Below are positions 1-11,330 of a stretch of DNA of 64,000 nt, piece by piece. How positions within the stretch are numbered: the first letter of the stretch is position 1; every line of letters starts with the position of its first letter. Made by a program: the position numbers and the translations under genes. The notes beneath the pieces were generated by a model that worked only from the letters and a program-made list of their open reading frames with translations, searched no databases and had not been told where the DNA came from. The stretch is taken from contig NZ_BKZP01000001.1 of assembly GCF_008974185.1 (NCBI RefSeq), forward strand, positions 124,001 to 188,000, written 5' to 3'. Source of the stretch: Weizmannia acidilactici (GTDB taxonomy: Bacteria; Bacillota; Bacilli; Bacillales; Bacillaceae_C).

Positions 1-1334
1 ACAAACGGCTGCCGCTTTCTTTATACCAGATCCAAACGAAATTCCGCGATGAAAAAAGGCCGCGTTTCGGTTTATTGCGGGGCCGCGAATTCGTCATGAA
101 AGATGCGTATTCTTTTCATGCCGATCAAGAAAGCCTAGATGAAACGTATAACGATATGTACCGTGCCTATTCGAATATTTTCTCTAGGTGTAAACTCGAT
201 TTCCGCGCCGTATTGGCCGACTCGGGGGCAATCGGTGGGAAAGATACGCAGGAGTTTATGGTGCTTTCTGAAATCGGGGAAGACACAATTGCGTATTCCG
301 ATGCATCCGATTATGCGGCCAATATCGAAATGGCGGAAGTAAAAACGGTTTATACGAAGCCGGACAAACCGGAAAAGCCGCTTGAAAAAATCCCGACACC
401 CGGGCAAAAGACAATCGCCCAGATCGTGGATTTCCTGAAAGCAGATCCTGTACAATGCCTGAAAACGTTAGTGCTGAAAGCGGATGACGAATATGTCATC
501 GTGCTTGTGCGCGGCGACCATGAAGTGAATGAAATCAAAGTGAAAAACCTCCTCGGAGCCGAAACAATTGAGATGGCCGATCCGGAAATCATCAAAACGT
601 TGATGGGGGCGGATATTGGTTCACTCGGCCCAGTCGGCGCCCCGGAAAACATCCGTATTCTTGCGGACAATGCCGTCCAGTATGTTGTAAACGGGATTTG
701 CGGCGCCAACGAAAACGACTACCATTACATCAATGCCAACCCGGGGCGCGATTACCGTGTTGATTTGTACGGCGACCTCCGCAATATCCAGGAAGGGGAT
801 CCGTCGCCGGACGGAAAAGGAACGATCCGTTTTGCCCGCGGCATTGAAGTCGGTCATATTTTCAAACTCGGCACAAAATACAGCGAAGCGATGCACGCCG
901 CCTTTTTGGACGAAAATGGCAGGGAACAGGTGATACTGATGGGCTGTTACGGGATCGGCGTTTCCCGCACATTAATGGCAGTCTGCGAACAGCATAACGA
1001 TGATAAAGGTTTGGTATGGCCTGTCAATCTTGCACCGTTTGAAGTCCATCTAGTGCCGGTCAATATGAAAGATGAAAAACAAGCCGGGCTTACTGAAAAG
1101 CTCTATACGGAATTGCAAAAGCAGTTTACGGTTTTAATGGATGACAGAAATGAACGACCGGGTGTTAAATTTGCAGATTCCGATTTGATCGGGCTGCCGA
1201 CCCGTGTAACGGTCGGGAAAAAAGCATCGGAAGGGATTGTAGAAATCAAGGTTAGAAAAACCGGCGAAGTGCTGGAAGTAAAACAGGAAGATTTGTCCGG
1301 CACCATTGCCAATATTCTTGCAAAACTTGCGTAA
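1..1334 (+). CDS. proS: Prolyl-tRNA synthetase, C-terminal part (5' end outside window)
   Basis: This enzyme charges tRNA-Pro with proline in the cytoplasm. The open frame runs in from the window edge (first full codon at base 3), so an internal ATG at base 75 is not the start. After the class II core there is a YbaK-like editing insertion (about bases 390-680). Motif 3 follows, seen as GCYGIGVSR near base 943, and then the anticodon-binding domain (about 1030-1330). This is the bacterial long-form, editing-competent architecture. It sits directly upstream of polC, as in B. subtilis, with a terminator-like hairpin after it. The identity is secure; only the N-terminal part is missing. Confidence 0.96.
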   Translation, partial: KRLPLSLYQIQTKFRDEKRPRFGLLRGREFVMKDAYSFHADQESLDETYNDMYRAYSNIFSRCKLDFRAVLADSGAIGGKDTQEFMVLSEIGEDTIAYSDASDYAANIEMAEVKTVYTKPDKPEKPLEKIPTPGQKTIAQIVDFLKADPVQCLKTLVLKADDEYVIVLVRGDHEVNEIKVKNLLGAETIEMADPEIIKTLMGADIGSLGPVGAPENIRILADNAVQYVVNGICGANENDYHYINANPGRDYRVDLYGDLRNIQEGDPSPDGKGTIRFARGIEVGHIFKLGTKYSEAMHAAFLDENGREQVILMGCYGIGVSRTLMAVCEQHNDDKGLVWPVNLAPFEVHLVPVNMKDEKQAGLTEKLYTELQKQFTVLMDDRNERPGVKFADSDLIGLPTRVTVGKKASEGIVEIKVRKTGEVLEVKQEDLSGTIANILAKLA

Positions 1335-1349
1335 TGGAATTGATCTGGG

Positions 1350-1381
1350 GCATCGGCTTTCCGGCCGGTGCTTCTCTGTTT
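1350..1381 (+). terminator. Probable intrinsic terminator of proS
   Basis: An 8-bp stem (GCATCGGC paired with GCCGGTGC, one G-T pair) with a 6-nt loop is followed by a short, imperfect T-rich stretch. It lies 15 bases after the proS stop codon. The U-tract is weak, so termination may be partial. Confidence 0.55.
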
Positions 1382-1486
1382 ATATTCGCGGCTGGCAAGA
1401 TTTATACATGCTAGAATCGTTGAATTATCGTTATAGTTTTTTTAAGATGTTTACGAGGCTAACTTTAATGGATGGGAGAGGAAAAC

Positions 1487-4400
1487 ATGATTGAAAATCC
1501 CGCCGAAAAGAAAGAAAGGTTTCAAATTTTGCTGCAGCAGTTGAAACTGACGGACGACGGGCTTTACAGCCATTTTCAAAACGGGGAAATTGAAAAGCTT
1601 GTCGTGGAACGCCAGTCGAAACGATGGCACTTTTATTTTTTATTGGAAAAAATCCTTCCTATTGAAGCGTATTTACAGTTTTCAACCCGGCTGTGCCAAG
1701 CTTTTCAGCATATTGCAAAGGTCAGTTTTTCTATCCGGACGAAAGATGCATCTTTCAAGCCTGGGCTTGTAGCAGACTATTGGAACGCCTGCCTTCGGGA
1801 GTTTGAAGGCATGTCGCCGATGCTCTTGTCTTTATTGTCGGAGCAGGTGCCGAAAGTAACTGGCAATAAATTTACCTTAACCGGCCGGAATGATCCGGAA
1901 GCGAGGACATTAAAACAAAAATACGGGGGGCTGATTACCGGTTTTTACGAACGGGCAGGCTTCCCGAAGTTAATGTTTGATGTGGAAACCGCACCTGTAC
2001 CGCAGTCTTCCGAAGAATATGCAAAATTTATGGAAGAAAAGAAAAAAGAAGATGAGGAACGGGCGAGGCAGGCGGTTCTGGAAATGCAGAAAAGCATGTC
2101 CGAAGACCGTAAGCAGGATGCGCCTGAAGATGAAGGCCCGCTGATGATCGGGCTGAAAATCCCGGATGATGACGAAATCCGCAGCATTTCGGAAATTGTG
2201 GATGAAGAAAGGCGCATTACGGTGGAAGGATATGTTTTTGACGTTGAAACAAAAGAACTGCGCAGCGGCCGGACGCTTTTGCAGCTGAAAATGACAGACT
2301 ATACGAGCTCTATCCTTGTGAAAATGTTCTCGCGCGATAAAGAAGATGCCGCCCAGTTTGCCCGCCTGAAAAAAGGCATGTGGCTCAGGGCGCGCGGCAG
2401 CATCCAAAACGATACATTTGTGCGCGATTTGGTCATGATTGCGAATGACATTTGTGAAATTGCCCCGCATGTACGCAAAGATACAGCCTCGGAAAATGAA
2501 AAGCGCGTCGAACTCCATCTCCATACGCCGATGAGCCAGATGGACGCCGTTACTTCTGTCAGCGACCTTGTGGCTCAGGCGAAAAAATGGGGGCATCCGG
2601 CCATAGCGGTCACGGACCATGCCGTAGCGCAAAGTTTCCCGGAAGCTTACAGCGCCGGCAAAAAGAACGGTATTAAAGTGATTTTCGGCCTTGAAGCCAA
2701 CCTCGTTGACGACGGGGTGCCGATCGCTTATAACGATGCCCATGTGAATCTTGATGAGGCGACATATGTTGTGTTTGACGTCGAAACGACAGGGCTTTCC
2801 GCCGTCTACGACACCATTATTGAAGTGGCAGCCATTAAAATTAAAAACGGGGAAGTGATTGACCGTTTTGAACGGTTTGCCAACCCTGGGCACCCGCTCT
2901 CAAATACGATCATTGAGCTGACGAACATTACCGATGAGATGTTAAAAGATGCGCCGGATATTTCGGTAGTGCTGAAAGAATATCACGAGTGGATCGGCGA
3001 TGCCATTTTGGTTGCCCATAACGCTTCGTTTGATGTCGGCTTTTTAAATGTGGGCCTGCAGAAAATCGGTTTGCCGAAATCGAACAACCCGGTTATTGAT
3101 ACGCTCGAACTTGGCCGGTTTTTATACCCGGATTTTAAAAACTACCGGCTGAATACGCTCGCGAAAAAATTCAATGTCGAACTGACCCAGCATCACCGCG
3201 CGATTTACGATACGGAAGCAACCGGGCAGATTTTCCTGAAGATGCTGAAAGACGCACGCGAAAGGAATATCGAATACCATGACCAGTTTAACCAGTATAT
3301 GGGCGAAGGCGGCGCATTTAAACGGGCGCGCCCGTCCCACTGCACCCTGCTTGTGCAGACGCAGGAAGGCCTGAAAAACTTATTTAAACTGATTTCGTTA
3401 TCGCATATCGATTACTTTTACCGCGTGCCGCGGATTCCGCGTTCACAGCTGCAAAAGTACCGCGACGGAATTCTTGTCGGGTCCGGCTGCGACAAAGGCG
3501 AAGTTTTCGAAGGGATGATGCAGAAAGACCCGGCAGAAGTTGAGGAACTGGCACGCTTTTATGACTTTCTGGAAGTGCATCCGAAAGAAGTGTATGCGCC
3601 CCTTATTGAACAGGAACTTGTCCGCGATGAAAAAGCGCTCGAAGAAATCATTGCAAAGATCGTGAAACTTGGCGAAAAATTAAATTTGCCTGTCGTTGCG
3701 ACAGGCAATGTCCATTATTTGAATCCGGAAGATAAAATCTACCGGAAAATCCTGATCAGCTCCCAGGGCGGCGCGAATCCGCTCAACCGGTATGAGCTGC
3801 CGGATGTCCATTTCCGTACAACGGATGAAATGCTGGAATGCTTTGCTTTTCTCGGCGAAGAAAAAGCGAAGGAAATCGTCGTTTATAATACGCAGAAAAT
3901 CGCGGATTTAATCGGGGATGTCAAACCGATTAAAGATGATTTGTACACGCCGAAAATTGAAGGGGCGGAAGAAGAAATCCGCGAGCAGAGTTATAAGCGA
4001 GCAAAAAGCATATACGGTGATCCGCTGCCGGAGATTGTCGAGGACAGACTTGAAAAAGAGCTGAAAAGCATTATCGGCCACGGGTTTGCGGTCATTTATC
4101 TGATTGCCCATAAGCTTGTAAAAAAATCTTTGGACGACGGATACCTTGTCGGTTCGCGGGGGTCGGTCGGTTCCTCATTGGTCGCAACCATGACGGAAAT
4201 TACCGAGGTCAATCCGCTCCCGCCACATTATGTCTGCCCGAACTGCAAGCATTCCGAGTTTTTCGATGACGGTTCCATCGGTTCCGGCTTTGACCTGCCG
4301 GATAAAAACTGCCCGAACTGCGGGGCAAAATACAAAAAAGACGGCCATGATATCCCGTTTGAAACGTTCCTCGGCTTTAAAGGGGATAAAGTCCCGGATA

Positions 4401-5815
4401 TTGATCTGAACTTTTCCGGCGATTACCAGCCGCGCGCCCATGCTTACACAAAAGTTTTGTTTGGCGAAGACTTCGTATACCGGGCGGGGACGATCGGCAC
4501 CGTTGCCGAAAAAACGGCATACGGTTATGTAAAAGGGTACGCACAGGACCATAATATCACCTTCAGGGGTGCTGAAGTCGACCGGCTTGTCCAAGGCTGC
4601 ACCGGCGTCAAACGGACAACCGGCCAGCACCCGGGCGGCATCATCGTTGTTCCTGATTATATGGACATTTATGATTTCACGCCGATCCAGTATCCGGCCG
4701 ATGACAGCAGCTCTGATTGGCGGACGACGCATTTTGACTTCCACTCGATCCACGATAACATTTTAAAGCTCGATATACTCGGGCACGATGATCCGACCGT
4801 CATCCGCATGCTACAGGATTTAAGCGGTATCGACCCGAAAACAATTCCGACCGATGATCCGGAAGTCATGAAAATTTTCAGCGGAACGGAATCGCTCGGG
4901 GTGACGGAGGAGCAAATCATGTGTAAAACCGGCACACTCGGCATTCCGGAATTTGGAACAAAGTTTGTGCGGCAGATGCTCGAAGATACAAAGCCGACGA
5001 CGTTTTCCGAACTCGTCCAGATTTCGGGGCTTTCGCACGGCACGGATGTATGGCTCGGCAATGCGCAGGAACTGATCCAAAACGGGACATGCACCCTTCC
5101 GGAAGTGATCGGCTGCCGGGACGATATTATGGTGTACTTGATTTATCAGGGCCTTGAGTCTTCCCTTGCCTTTAAAATAATGGAATCGGTGCGGAAAGGG
5201 AAAGGGCTGCAGCCGGAGATGGAAGAAGAGATGATCAAGCAGAATGTGCCGAAATGGTATATTGAATCGTGCAAAAAGATCAAATATATGTTTCCGAAAG
5301 CCCACGCCACCGCATACGTCCTGATGGCGGTCCGGATTGCTTATTTTAAGGTGTACTATCCGCTTTTATACTATGCAACTTACTTTACGGTTCGGGCGGA
5401 AGATTTTGATTTGGACGCGATGATCCACGGTTCAAACTCGATCCGGGCGAAAATTAACGAGATCAACGCAAAAGGGATGGATGCGTCGGCAAAAGAGAAA
5501 AGCCTGCTGACGGTATTGGAACTGGCGCTTGAAATGTGCGAGCGCGGCTTCCGCTTCCAGCCGATTGATTTGTACCGTTCGGAAGCGGACAAGTTTGTCA
5601 TCGACGGCGACTCGCTTATTCCGCCTTTCAACGCCATTCCGGGCCTAGGCACAAACGCGGCTGTCAATATTGTAAAAGCGCGTGAAGAAGGCGAATTCCT
5701 GTCAAAAGAAGATTTGCAAAGGCGCGGGAAAGTATCGAAAACGATTATGGAATACCTTGACCAGCACGGCTGCCTAGAATCGCTTCCGGAGCAAAACCAA
5801 TTATCCCTGTTTTAA
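1487..5815 (+). CDS. polC: DNA polymerase III PolC-type alpha subunit
   Basis: This is the replicative DNA polymerase of low-GC Gram-positives, with built-in 3'-5' proofreading. The 1442-residue protein shows an N-terminal domain and an OB/PHP region ([12 protein letters not shown] near residue 340). A DEDDh exonuclease interrupts the PHP domain (FDVETTGLS near 430). A four-cysteine zinc site (CPNC...CPNC, about 916-945) precedes the polymerase core (PDIDLNFSG near 970). The C-terminus ends in QLSLF, a sliding-clamp binding peptide. The start at 1487 is chosen because GGGAGAGG lies 6 bases upstream; an ATG 15 bases earlier has no good ribosome binding site. Length and order match B. subtilis PolC. 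Confidence 0.98.
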   Translation: MIENPAEKKERFQILLQQLKLTDDGLYSHFQNGEIEKLVVERQSKRWHFYFLLEKILPIEAYLQFSTRLCQAFQHIAKVSFSIRTKDASFKPGLVADYWNACLREFEGMSPMLLSLLSEQVPKVTGNKFTLTGRNDPEARTLKQKYGGLITGFYERAGFPKLMFDVETAPVPQSSEEYAKFMEEKKKEDEERARQAVLEMQKSMSEDRKQDAPEDEGPLMIGLKIPDDDEIRSISEIVDEERRITVEGYVFDVETKELRSGRTLLQLKMTDYTSSILVKMFSRDKEDAAQFARLKKGMWLRARGSIQNDTFVRDLVMIANDICEIAPHVRKDTASENEKRVELHLHTPMSQMDAVTSVSDLVAQAKKWGHPAIAVTDHAVAQSFPEAYSAGKKNGIKVIFGLEANLVDDGVPIAYNDAHVNLDEATYVVFDVETTGLSAVYDTIIEVAAIKIKNGEVIDRFERFANPGHPLSNTIIELTNITDEMLKDAPDISVVLKEYHEWIGDAILVAHNASFDVGFLNVGLQKIGLPKSNNPVIDTLELGRFLYPDFKNYRLNTLAKKFNVELTQHHRAIYDTEATGQIFLKMLKDARERNIEYHDQFNQYMGEGGAFKRARPSHCTLLVQTQEGLKNLFKLISLSHIDYFYRVPRIPRSQLQKYRDGILVGSGCDKGEVFEGMMQKDPAEVEELARFYDFLEVHPKEVYAPLIEQELVRDEKALEEIIAKIVKLGEKLNLPVVATGNVHYLNPEDKIYRKILISSQGGANPLNRYELPDVHFRTTDEMLECFAFLGEEKAKEIVVYNTQKIADLIGDVKPIKDDLYTPKIEGAEEEIREQSYKRAKSIYGDPLPEIVEDRLEKELKSIIGHGFAVIYLIAHKLVKKSLDDGYLVGSRGSVGSSLVATMTEITEVNPLPPHYVCPNCKHSEFFDDGSIGSGFDLPDKNCPNCGAKYKKDGHDIPFETFLGFKGDKVPDIDLNFSGDYQPRAHAYTKVLFGEDFVYRAGTIGTVAEKTAYGYVKGYAQDHNITFRGAEVDRLVQGCTGVKRTTGQHPGGIIVVPDYMDIYDFTPIQYPADDSSSDWRTTHFDFHSIHDNILKLDILGHDDPTVIRMLQDLSGIDPKTIPTDDPEVMKIFSGTESLGVTEEQIMCKTGTLGIPEFGTKFVRQMLEDTKPTTFSELVQISGLSHGTDVWLGNAQELIQNGTCTLPEVIGCRDDIMVYLIYQGLESSLAFKIMESVRKGKGLQPEMEEEMIKQNVPKWYIESCKKIKYMFPKAHATAYVLMAVRIAYFKVYYPLLYYATYFTVRAEDFDLDAMIHGSNSIRAKINEINAKGMDASAKEKSLLTVLELALEMCERGFRFQPIDLYRSEADKFVIDGDSLIPPFNAIPGLGTNAAVNIVKAREEGEFLSKEDLQRRGKVSKTIMEYLDQHGCLESLPEQNQLSLF

Positions 5816-5852
5816 TAGACTTTATTCGAAAAAAGTATAATCTTTTTCAAAT

Positions 5853-5881
5853 TTGCATTTTCAAGTATGTTATGGTATAGT
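5853..5881 (+). promoter_or_regulatory. Sigma-A promoter of the rimP-nusA-infB operon
   Basis: TTGCAT (5853-5858) and TATAGT (5876-5881) are separated by exactly 17 bases and lie about 95 bases upstream of rimP, after the end of polC. Confidence 0.75.
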
Positions 5882-5916
5882 CTTTTATGGAAATACTACT
5901 GATAAACTCTCGTGTA

Positions 5917-5951
5917 AAAGAGTGGGGCGTAACCCCGCTCTTTCGTGTTTT
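5917..5951 (+). terminator. Leader attenuator hairpin upstream of rimP-nusA
   Basis: An 11-bp stem (AAAGAGTGGGG with CCCCGCTCTTT, one G-T pair) and a 5-nt loop lie between the operon promoter and rimP. The following tail, CGTGTTTT, is an interrupted U-tract. In B. subtilis the same operon is known to be autoregulated by NusA-stimulated termination in its leader. The weak tail here fits a NusA-dependent terminator. The structure is seen; the regulation is inferred from the homologous operon. Confidence 0.65.
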
Positions 5952-5977
5952 AAATCGGAACTTTTCAGGAGGTCAGC

Positions 5978-6445
5978 ATGAGTAAAGTCGTTGAAGTGGT
6001 GGAAGAACTTGCATCCCCGATTGCGGAAGAACTCGGCCTTGAACTGGTTGATATCGAATATGTAAAAGAAGGAAAAAGCTGGTTCCTTCGTGTCTATATT
6101 GATAAAGAAGAAGGTGTGGATATCGAGGAGTGCGGGCTTGTAAGCGAACGCCTCAGCGAAAAGCTGGATGAAGTTGACCCGATTCCCCACAATTATTTTC
6201 TTGAGGTTTCATCACCGGGTGCCGAACGCCCATTAAAAAAACAGCGGGATTTTGAACGCGCTGTCGGCCGGAGCGTTCTCGTCAAAACTTATGAGCCGAT
6301 TGACGGGGAGAAAATATTCCAGGGAAAACTGATCGCTTTTCAGCCTGATTTATTAACATTAGAATGTAAGGTGAAAACAAGAAAAGTCGAAAAGGAAATC
6401 CCGTTTGAAAAAGTGGCCCAGGCGCGACTGGCCGTTGAATTTTAA
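5978..6445 (+). CDS. rimP: Ribosome maturation factor RimP
   Basis: RimP (YlxS) assists late assembly of the 30S subunit. The 155-residue protein has the usual N-terminal alpha/beta domain ([15 protein letters not shown]) and the family signature SSPGAERPL near the middle, followed by an SH3-like C-terminal domain. A strong AGGAGG site precedes the ATG. It is the first gene of the rimP-nusA-rnpM-ylxQ-infB-ylxP-rbfA unit and lies behind an attenuator-like leader. Confidence 0.96.
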   Translation: MSKVVEVVEELASPIAEELGLELVDIEYVKEGKSWFLRVYIDKEEGVDIEECGLVSERLSEKLDEVDPIPHNYFLEVSSPGAERPLKKQRDFERAVGRSVLVKTYEPIDGEKIFQGKLIAFQPDLLTLECKVKTRKVEKEIPFEKVAQARLAVEF

Positions 6446-6512
6446 AGCGTAAATGAAAGAAGCGGTTCATCAGCAGTAAAAGCTCCAAAAAATGAAGGGG
6501 GACCAAATTTCC

Positions 6513-7730
6513 ATGAGCTCAGAATTGGTAGATGCTCTTACAATGCTTGAAAAAGAAAAAGGGATTTCGCGGGAATTGCTTGTCGAAGCGATTGAAGCCG
6601 CCCTTGTCTCGGCATACCGCCGCAACTTTAACCAGGCGCAGAATGTAAGGACGGATTTGAACCTTGCAAACGGCACAATCCGCGTTTTTGCCCGTAAAGA
6701 TGTTGTAGAAGAAGTTTTCGATTCAAGGCTTGAAATATCGCTTGAAGACGCCAAAAAAATTAATCCATCGTATGAAATCGGGGATGTTGTCGAAATCGAA
6801 GTGACACCGAAAGATTTCGGCCGGATTGCGGCACAAACCGCGAAACAGGTTGTGACGCAGCGTGTCAGGGAAGCGGAACGGGGAATCATTTACAACGAGT
6901 TCATCGACCGCGAAGACGATATTATGACAGGGATTGTACAGCGGAAAGACGCGCGTTTTACGTATGTCAGCCTTGGAAAAGCCGAAGCATTGCTGCCGCC
7001 GGGCGAACAGTCGCCGAATGAAGCGTACAATCCGCACGACAGGATCAAAGTGTATATCACAAAAGTCGAAAAAACCACGAAAGGTCCGCAGATTTTCGTT
7101 TCACGGACGCACCCGGGTCTATTAAAACGGTTGTTTGAATTGGAAGTCCCGGAAATATACGACGGGACAGTTGAAATCCGCTCCGTGGCCCGCGAAGCAG
7201 GAGACCGCTCGAAAATTTCCGTTTATACTGACCGTCCGGATGTCGATCCCGTCGGGGCATGCGTCGGTCCTAAAGGGGCGCGCGTGCAAGCGATCGTTAA
7301 CGAACTTCATGGCGAAAAAATCGATATCGTAAAATGGTCGGACGATCCGGTTGAGTTTGTCGCAAATGCATTAAGCCCTTCAAAAGTGCTTGATGTCATT
7401 GTGGATGAAAAAAATAAAGCGACGACTGTCATCGTCCCGGATTACCAGTTATCGCTTGCAATCGGGAAACGCGGCCAGAATGCAAGACTGGCGGCGAAAC
7501 TGACAGGATGGAAAATTGATATTAAGAGCGAAACGGACGCAAGGGAAACAGGCATTTATCCGCGCCCGGAAACTTTTGAAGGAGAAATGCCGGCTGAAAC
7601 GGAAGAAACGCTGGATCCCGTTCTAAATAAAGAAACGGCCGAATTCCTTGCTGCGGAAGAAGAAACCGGACTCCATGCGAAAGAGGAAAAAGTGCCTGAA
7701 TTTGATGAAAAAGATGATGAAATCGAATAA
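6513..7730 (+). CDS. nusA: Transcription termination/antitermination factor NusA
   Basis: NusA binds RNA polymerase and nascent RNA to control pausing and termination. The 405-residue protein has the N-terminal RNAP-binding domain, an S1 domain (about 135-200) and two KH domains (VGPKGARVQAI and IGKRGQNARLAAKL motifs). An acidic tail of about 50 residues follows. The start is set at MSSELVDAL, as in B. subtilis, with a GGGGG-type site upstream; an earlier ATG at 6492 adds seven unmatched residues. Firmicute NusA lacks the extra C-terminal repeats of E. coli NusA, as here. Confidence 0.97.
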   Translation: MSSELVDALTMLEKEKGISRELLVEAIEAALVSAYRRNFNQAQNVRTDLNLANGTIRVFARKDVVEEVFDSRLEISLEDAKKINPSYEIGDVVEIEVTPKDFGRIAAQTAKQVVTQRVREAERGIIYNEFIDREDDIMTGIVQRKDARFTYVSLGKAEALLPPGEQSPNEAYNPHDRIKVYITKVEKTTKGPQIFVSRTHPGLLKRLFELEVPEIYDGTVEIRSVAREAGDRSKISVYTDRPDVDPVGACVGPKGARVQAIVNELHGEKIDIVKWSDDPVEFVANALSPSKVLDVIVDEKNKATTVIVPDYQLSLAIGKRGQNARLAAKLTGWKIDIKSETDARETGIYPRPETFEGEMPAETEETLDPVLNKETAEFLAAEEETGLHAKEEKVPEFDEKDDEIE

Positions 7731-7742
7731 GGAGTGAGGACG

Positions 7743-8036
7743 ATGGCGACACGTAAGAAAATTCCGATGAGAAAATGCGTTGCAACGGGAGAAATGAAAC
7801 CGAAAAAGGAAATGCTCCGTATTGTCCGTTCCAAAGAAGGGGAGATTTCAATCGACCCGACCGGGAAAAAATCCGGAAGAGGCGCCTATCTTTCAAAAGA
7901 TGAGGAAGCCGTGCTTTTGGCAAAGAAAAAAAATATTCTCGCAAGCCATCTCGGCGCTGCGATAGAAGATTCCTTTTACGATGAAATATTGGCGTTTATC
8001 CAAAAAGAAAAAAAGGAGAATAAACAAAAACTATGA
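7743..8036 (+). CDS. rnpM: YlxR/RnpM RNA-binding protein, RNase P modulator
   Basis: This is a small basic protein of the YlxR (DUF448) family, 97 residues. The family signature [10 protein letters not shown] is near the N-terminus and GRGAYLS is in the middle. The B. subtilis homologue has been renamed RnpM because it binds and modulates RNase P. The start is the ATG at 7743 behind GGAGTGAGG. The gene sits 12 bases after nusA and overlaps the next gene by 4 bases (ATGA), so translation is probably coupled. Confidence 0.93.
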   Translation: MATRKKIPMRKCVATGEMKPKKEMLRIVRSKEGEISIDPTGKKSGRGAYLSKDEEAVLLAKKKNILASHLGAAIEDSFYDEILAFIQKEKKENKQKL

Positions 8037-8341
8037 ACGGAAACCGGGCGATGTCCTTTTTAGGCCTTGCCAACCGGGCAGGAAAAGCCGTTTCGGGAGA
8101 GGAGCTCGTTCTGAAAGAGGTTCGGTCGGGCCGGGCAAAGCTTGTATTATTGTCAAAAGATGCCTCATCCAACACGTCGAAAAAGGTTTTAGATAAATGC
8201 CGTTTCTACAATGTGCCTGTACATTTTGTTGAAACGAGAGAAACACTTGGGAAAGCCATCGGGAAAGAGGCAAGGGTTACAGTGGCGGTTTGCGACCGCG
8301 GTTTTGCGGAAAAACTTGCCGAACTGCTCGATGAATCATAG
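8033..8341 (+). CDS. rplGA: L7Ae-family ribosomal protein YlxQ
   Basis: This 102-residue protein of the L7Ae/L30e family is expected to bind kink-turns in RNA. The fold signature is visible: [16 protein letters not shown] at the start, then [15 protein letters not shown], then a hydrophobic segment ending in [12 protein letters not shown]. It overlaps rnpM by four bases and is followed by infB, the standard Bacillus order. Its exact ribosomal role is not settled in the family. Confidence 0.93.
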   Translation: MNGNRAMSFLGLANRAGKAVSGEELVLKEVRSGRAKLVLLSKDASSNTSKKVLDKCRFYNVPVHFVETRETLGKAIGKEARVTVAVCDRGFAEKLAELLDES

Positions 8342-8355
8342 GTGGGGGTGACGAC

Positions 8356-10536
8356 ATGAGCAAAATACGTATTTACGAGTATGCGAAAGCTCATCATACT
8401 TCAAGCAAGGAAGTCATATCGAAATTAAAACAAATGAATATAGAGGTATCCAATCATATGTCGATGATCGATGGGGAAACTGTAAGTAAGCTGGATGCTT
8501 TCTACAGCGGAAAGAAGCAACATTCGGACGGGAAAAAACAAAACGTACAAAAAGCGCCTGCAAAACGTGAAAGGAATGAAAAAGCCGAGAAAGCACAGCC
8601 TGAAGGCCGCGAACACCATGAAAAGAGCGGAAAACAAAGGCAGAAAAACGGGAATCACGGAAACGGCAATATGAAAAAGCAAGCGCGTGAAAACAATGTG
8701 AAACCTTTCAACAAGCAAAAGAAAAACAAGAAAAATAAAAATGCCAAACAACAGCCACAGCCTGCCCAAAAGAAAAAGGAACTGCCTGAAAAAATTACGT
8801 TCACCGAATCGCTGACAGTGGCGGAACTGGCGAAAAAGCTGAACCGTGAGCCGTCCGAAATTATTAAAAAATTGTTCCTATTGGGCGTTGTGGCAACGAT
8901 CAACCAGCAGCTCGACAAAGACGCAATCGAGTTGATTGCCTCGGAATACGGCGTGAAAGTCGAAGAAGAAGTTGTCATCGACCAGACGGATTTGGAAACG
9001 TATTTTACGGAAGACCGTGAAGAAGACCTTGAAGTCCGCCCGCCGGTTGTCACCATTATGGGCCATGTCGACCATGGGAAAACAACGACACTTGATTCCA
9101 TCCGCCACACGAAGGTCACTGCAGGGGAAGCAGGCGGCATTACACAGCATATCGGTGCGTACCAGGTCAAAATTGATGGTAAAAAAATTACGTTTTTGGA
9201 TACGCCCGGTCATGAAGCATTTACGACGATGCGGGCGCGCGGGGCGCAGGTAACTGATATTACGGTTCTTGTCGTCGCGGCTGATGACGGCGTGAAGCCG
9301 CAGACTGTGGAAGCAATCAACCACGCAAAAGCAGCAGATGTGCCAATTATTGTTGCTGTCAATAAAATTGACAAACCGACGGCTAATCCGGAGCGGGTCA
9401 TGCAGGAATTGACAGAATACGGACTGATTCCGGAAGATTGGGGCGGCGATACGATTTATGTCCCGATTTCCGCTTTAACGGGGGAAGGAATCGATAACCT
9501 GCTTGAAATGATTTTACTTGTCAGCGAAGTGGAAGAACTGAAAGCCAACCCGAACCGGCGTGCGCTCGGCTCAGTCATTGAAGCGCGCCTTGATAAAGGC
9601 CGCGGCCCTGTTGCAACATTGCTCGTGCAAAATGGCACGCTGCATGTTGGCGATCCGATCGTTGTCGGCCATACTTACGGGCGTGTCCGCGCAATGGTCA
9701 ATGACCTCGGACGCCGTGTAAAAGAAGCCGGCCCGTCCACGCCGGTCGAAATCACCGGCTTGAATGATGTCCCTGAAGCGGGCGACCGTTTTGTCGTATT
9801 CGAAGACGAGAAAACCGCGCGCCAAATTGGGGAAGCCAGAAAACAGCAGGCTGTCCAGGCGCACCGCAACGAAACGGCCCGCATCAGCCTTGACACCTTG
9901 TTTGAACAAATGAAACAAGGGGAAATGAAAGAATTAAATGTCATCGTAAAAGCGGATGTGCAAGGTTCTGTTGAAGCGCTGACCGCAGCCCTGCAAAAAA
10001 TTGATGTGGAGGGCGTCAATATTAAAGTCATCCATACAGGGGTCGGTGCGATCACTGAATCCGATGTGGCGCTCGCCTCTGCGTCCAACGCGATTATTAT
10101 CGGGTTTAACGTCCGCCCGGATGCCAATGCAAAACGTGCGGCCGAAACGGAAAAAGTCGATATCCGCCTGCACCGCATCATTTATAAGGCGATCGAAGAA
10201 ATTGAATCGGCGATGAAAGGGATGCTCGATCCTGAATACGAAGAAAAAATCATCGGTCAGGTCGAAGTACGGCAGACGTTTAAAGTATCCAGAATCGGCA
10301 CAATTGCCGGCGGCTATGTAACCGACGGGAAAATTACCCGCGACAGCGGCGTCCGCGTCATCCGCGACGGCGTCGTCATTTACGAAGGCGAAATCGATAC
10401 GCTGAAACGGTTTAAAGATGATGTGAAAGAAGTCAATCAGGGGTACGAATGCGGCATCACCATTAAAAACTTTAATGACATCAAAGAAGGAGATGTCCTC
10501 GAGTCCTTTATCATGGAAGAAGTAGAAAGGGCATGA
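8356..10536 (+). CDS. infB: Translation initiation factor IF-2
   Basis: IF-2 is the GTPase that places initiator tRNA on the 30S subunit and promotes subunit joining. The 726-residue protein has an N-terminal IF2N domain and a K/Q/N-rich low-complexity linker (about 50-145). A second IF2N domain precedes the G domain ([10 protein letters not shown] near 235, [14 protein letters not shown]). Domains II to IV follow. The ribosome binding site GGTGGGGGTGA is purine-rich. The gene is mid-operon and overlaps ylxP by four bases. Confidence 0.98.
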   Translation: MSKIRIYEYAKAHHTSSKEVISKLKQMNIEVSNHMSMIDGETVSKLDAFYSGKKQHSDGKKQNVQKAPAKRERNEKAEKAQPEGREHHEKSGKQRQKNGNHGNGNMKKQARENNVKPFNKQKKNKKNKNAKQQPQPAQKKKELPEKITFTESLTVAELAKKLNREPSEIIKKLFLLGVVATINQQLDKDAIELIASEYGVKVEEEVVIDQTDLETYFTEDREEDLEVRPPVVTIMGHVDHGKTTTLDSIRHTKVTAGEAGGITQHIGAYQVKIDGKKITFLDTPGHEAFTTMRARGAQVTDITVLVVAADDGVKPQTVEAINHAKAADVPIIVAVNKIDKPTANPERVMQELTEYGLIPEDWGGDTIYVPISALTGEGIDNLLEMILLVSEVEELKANPNRRALGSVIEARLDKGRGPVATLLVQNGTLHVGDPIVVGHTYGRVRAMVNDLGRRVKEAGPSTPVEITGLNDVPEAGDRFVVFEDEKTARQIGEARKQQAVQAHRNETARISLDTLFEQMKQGEMKELNVIVKADVQGSVEALTAALQKIDVEGVNIKVIHTGVGAITESDVALASASNAIIIGFNVRPDANAKRAAETEKVDIRLHRIIYKAIEEIESAMKGMLDPEYEEKIIGQVEVRQTFKVSRIGTIAGGYVTDGKITRDSGVRVIRDGVVIYEGEIDTLKRFKDDVKEVNQGYECGITIKNFNDIKEGDVLESFIMEEVERA

Positions 10537-10811
10537 TTGGCAGCGTCCGGTGCGAATTTCACATCCATGATGCCCATTCGCTGAAAGAAAAACGGGCGGT
10601 TTTGCAAAGGATGCTGACACGTCTGAAGCAAAAATACAATGTCGCGGCTGGTGAAATGGATTTCCAGGATGTATGGCAGCGGACCATGATTGAGGTAGTA
10701 ACGGTCGCATCAAGCCAGGCCAAGGCAGAAAAAGAATTGCAGAGGGCGATCAAGTTTCTCGACTCTTGCCCGGAGTGGGAGCGGCTTGAAACGAATTTTG
10801 AATGGCTATAA
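10533..10811 (+). CDS. ylxP: YlxP (DUF503) family protein
   Basis: A 92-residue protein of the YlxP/DUF503 family, conserved between infB and rbfA in Bacillus. The signatures [14 protein letters not shown] and ETNFEWL at the end are visible. No enzymatic motif is seen. The position between two ribosome-assembly genes suggests a link to ribosome biogenesis, but the function is unproven. Its start overlaps the infB stop (ATGA). Confidence 0.93.
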   Translation: MIGSVRCEFHIHDAHSLKEKRAVLQRMLTRLKQKYNVAAGEMDFQDVWQRTMIEVVTVASSQAKAEKELQRAIKFLDSCPEWERLETNFEWL

Positions 10812-10825
10812 ATGAGGTGTGAGTG

Positions 10826-11173
10826 ATGAGTCTTCGTGCGAGCAGGGTTGGCGAGCAAATGAAAAAAGAGCTGAGCGATATCATCGGCAGAAAATTAAAA
10901 GACCCGCGCGTCGGCTTTGTGACAGTCACCGATGTGGAGGTCACAGGCGATCTGCAGCAGGCAAAAGTGTTCATCACCGTTTTGGGCGATGATGAGAAAA
11001 AGAAAGAAACACTTGCCGGCTTGGAAAAAGCAAAGGGATTTATCCGGTCGGAAGTGGGCAACAGGATCCGGCTGCGCAAAACGCCTGAACTGTTTTTTGA
11101 AATCGATGAATCCATTGAATACGGCAACCGCATTGAAACATTGATTAAAAAGATTCATGACAGTGAAGAGTGA
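10826..11173 (+). CDS. rbfA: 30S ribosome-binding factor RbfA
   Basis: RbfA helps mature the 5' end of 16S rRNA and is important in the cold. The 115-residue KH-type protein begins [15 protein letters not shown] and carries [19 protein letters not shown], typical of the family. The ATG at 10826 is preferred over the GTG one codon upstream because GAGGTG is 6-7 bases away. It closes the operon, being followed by a strong terminator. Confidence 0.96.
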   Translation: MSLRASRVGEQMKKELSDIIGRKLKDPRVGFVTVTDVEVTGDLQQAKVFITVLGDDEKKKETLAGLEKAKGFIRSEVGNRIRLRKTPELFFEIDESIEYGNRIETLIKKIHDSEE

Positions 11174-11182
11174 CCATTGTTG

Positions 11183-11228
11183 GAAACTGATTGCAGCCGA
11201 AAACGGGTTCAATCGGTTTCCTTTTTTT
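11183..11228 (+). terminator. Intrinsic terminator after rbfA
   Basis: A 10-bp stem (GAAACTGATT with AATCGGTTTC, one G-T pair) with a loop that can fold internally is followed by seven T residues. It separates the nusA-infB operon from truB. Confidence 0.85.
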
Positions 11229-11330
11229 AAGCTTTGTTTGGGGAATATTTTTCCATCACGGAGTTAAGGAGCCACATGGTAAAAGCAGCCCTTGCATAGC
11301 TGCGATAAGTATCAGGAAGGAAGTGAAATC

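Noticed and set aside
1432-1437. TATAGT as a polC promoter
   Set aside because: No acceptable minus-35 at 16-18 bases (TGCTAG at 17); too weak to annotate.
1970-2893. 307-residue minus-strand open frame inside polC
   Set aside because: It lies fully antisense to a certain gene, its translation is His/Phe/Arg-rich and low in structure, and it has no ribosome binding site or homology I recognise.
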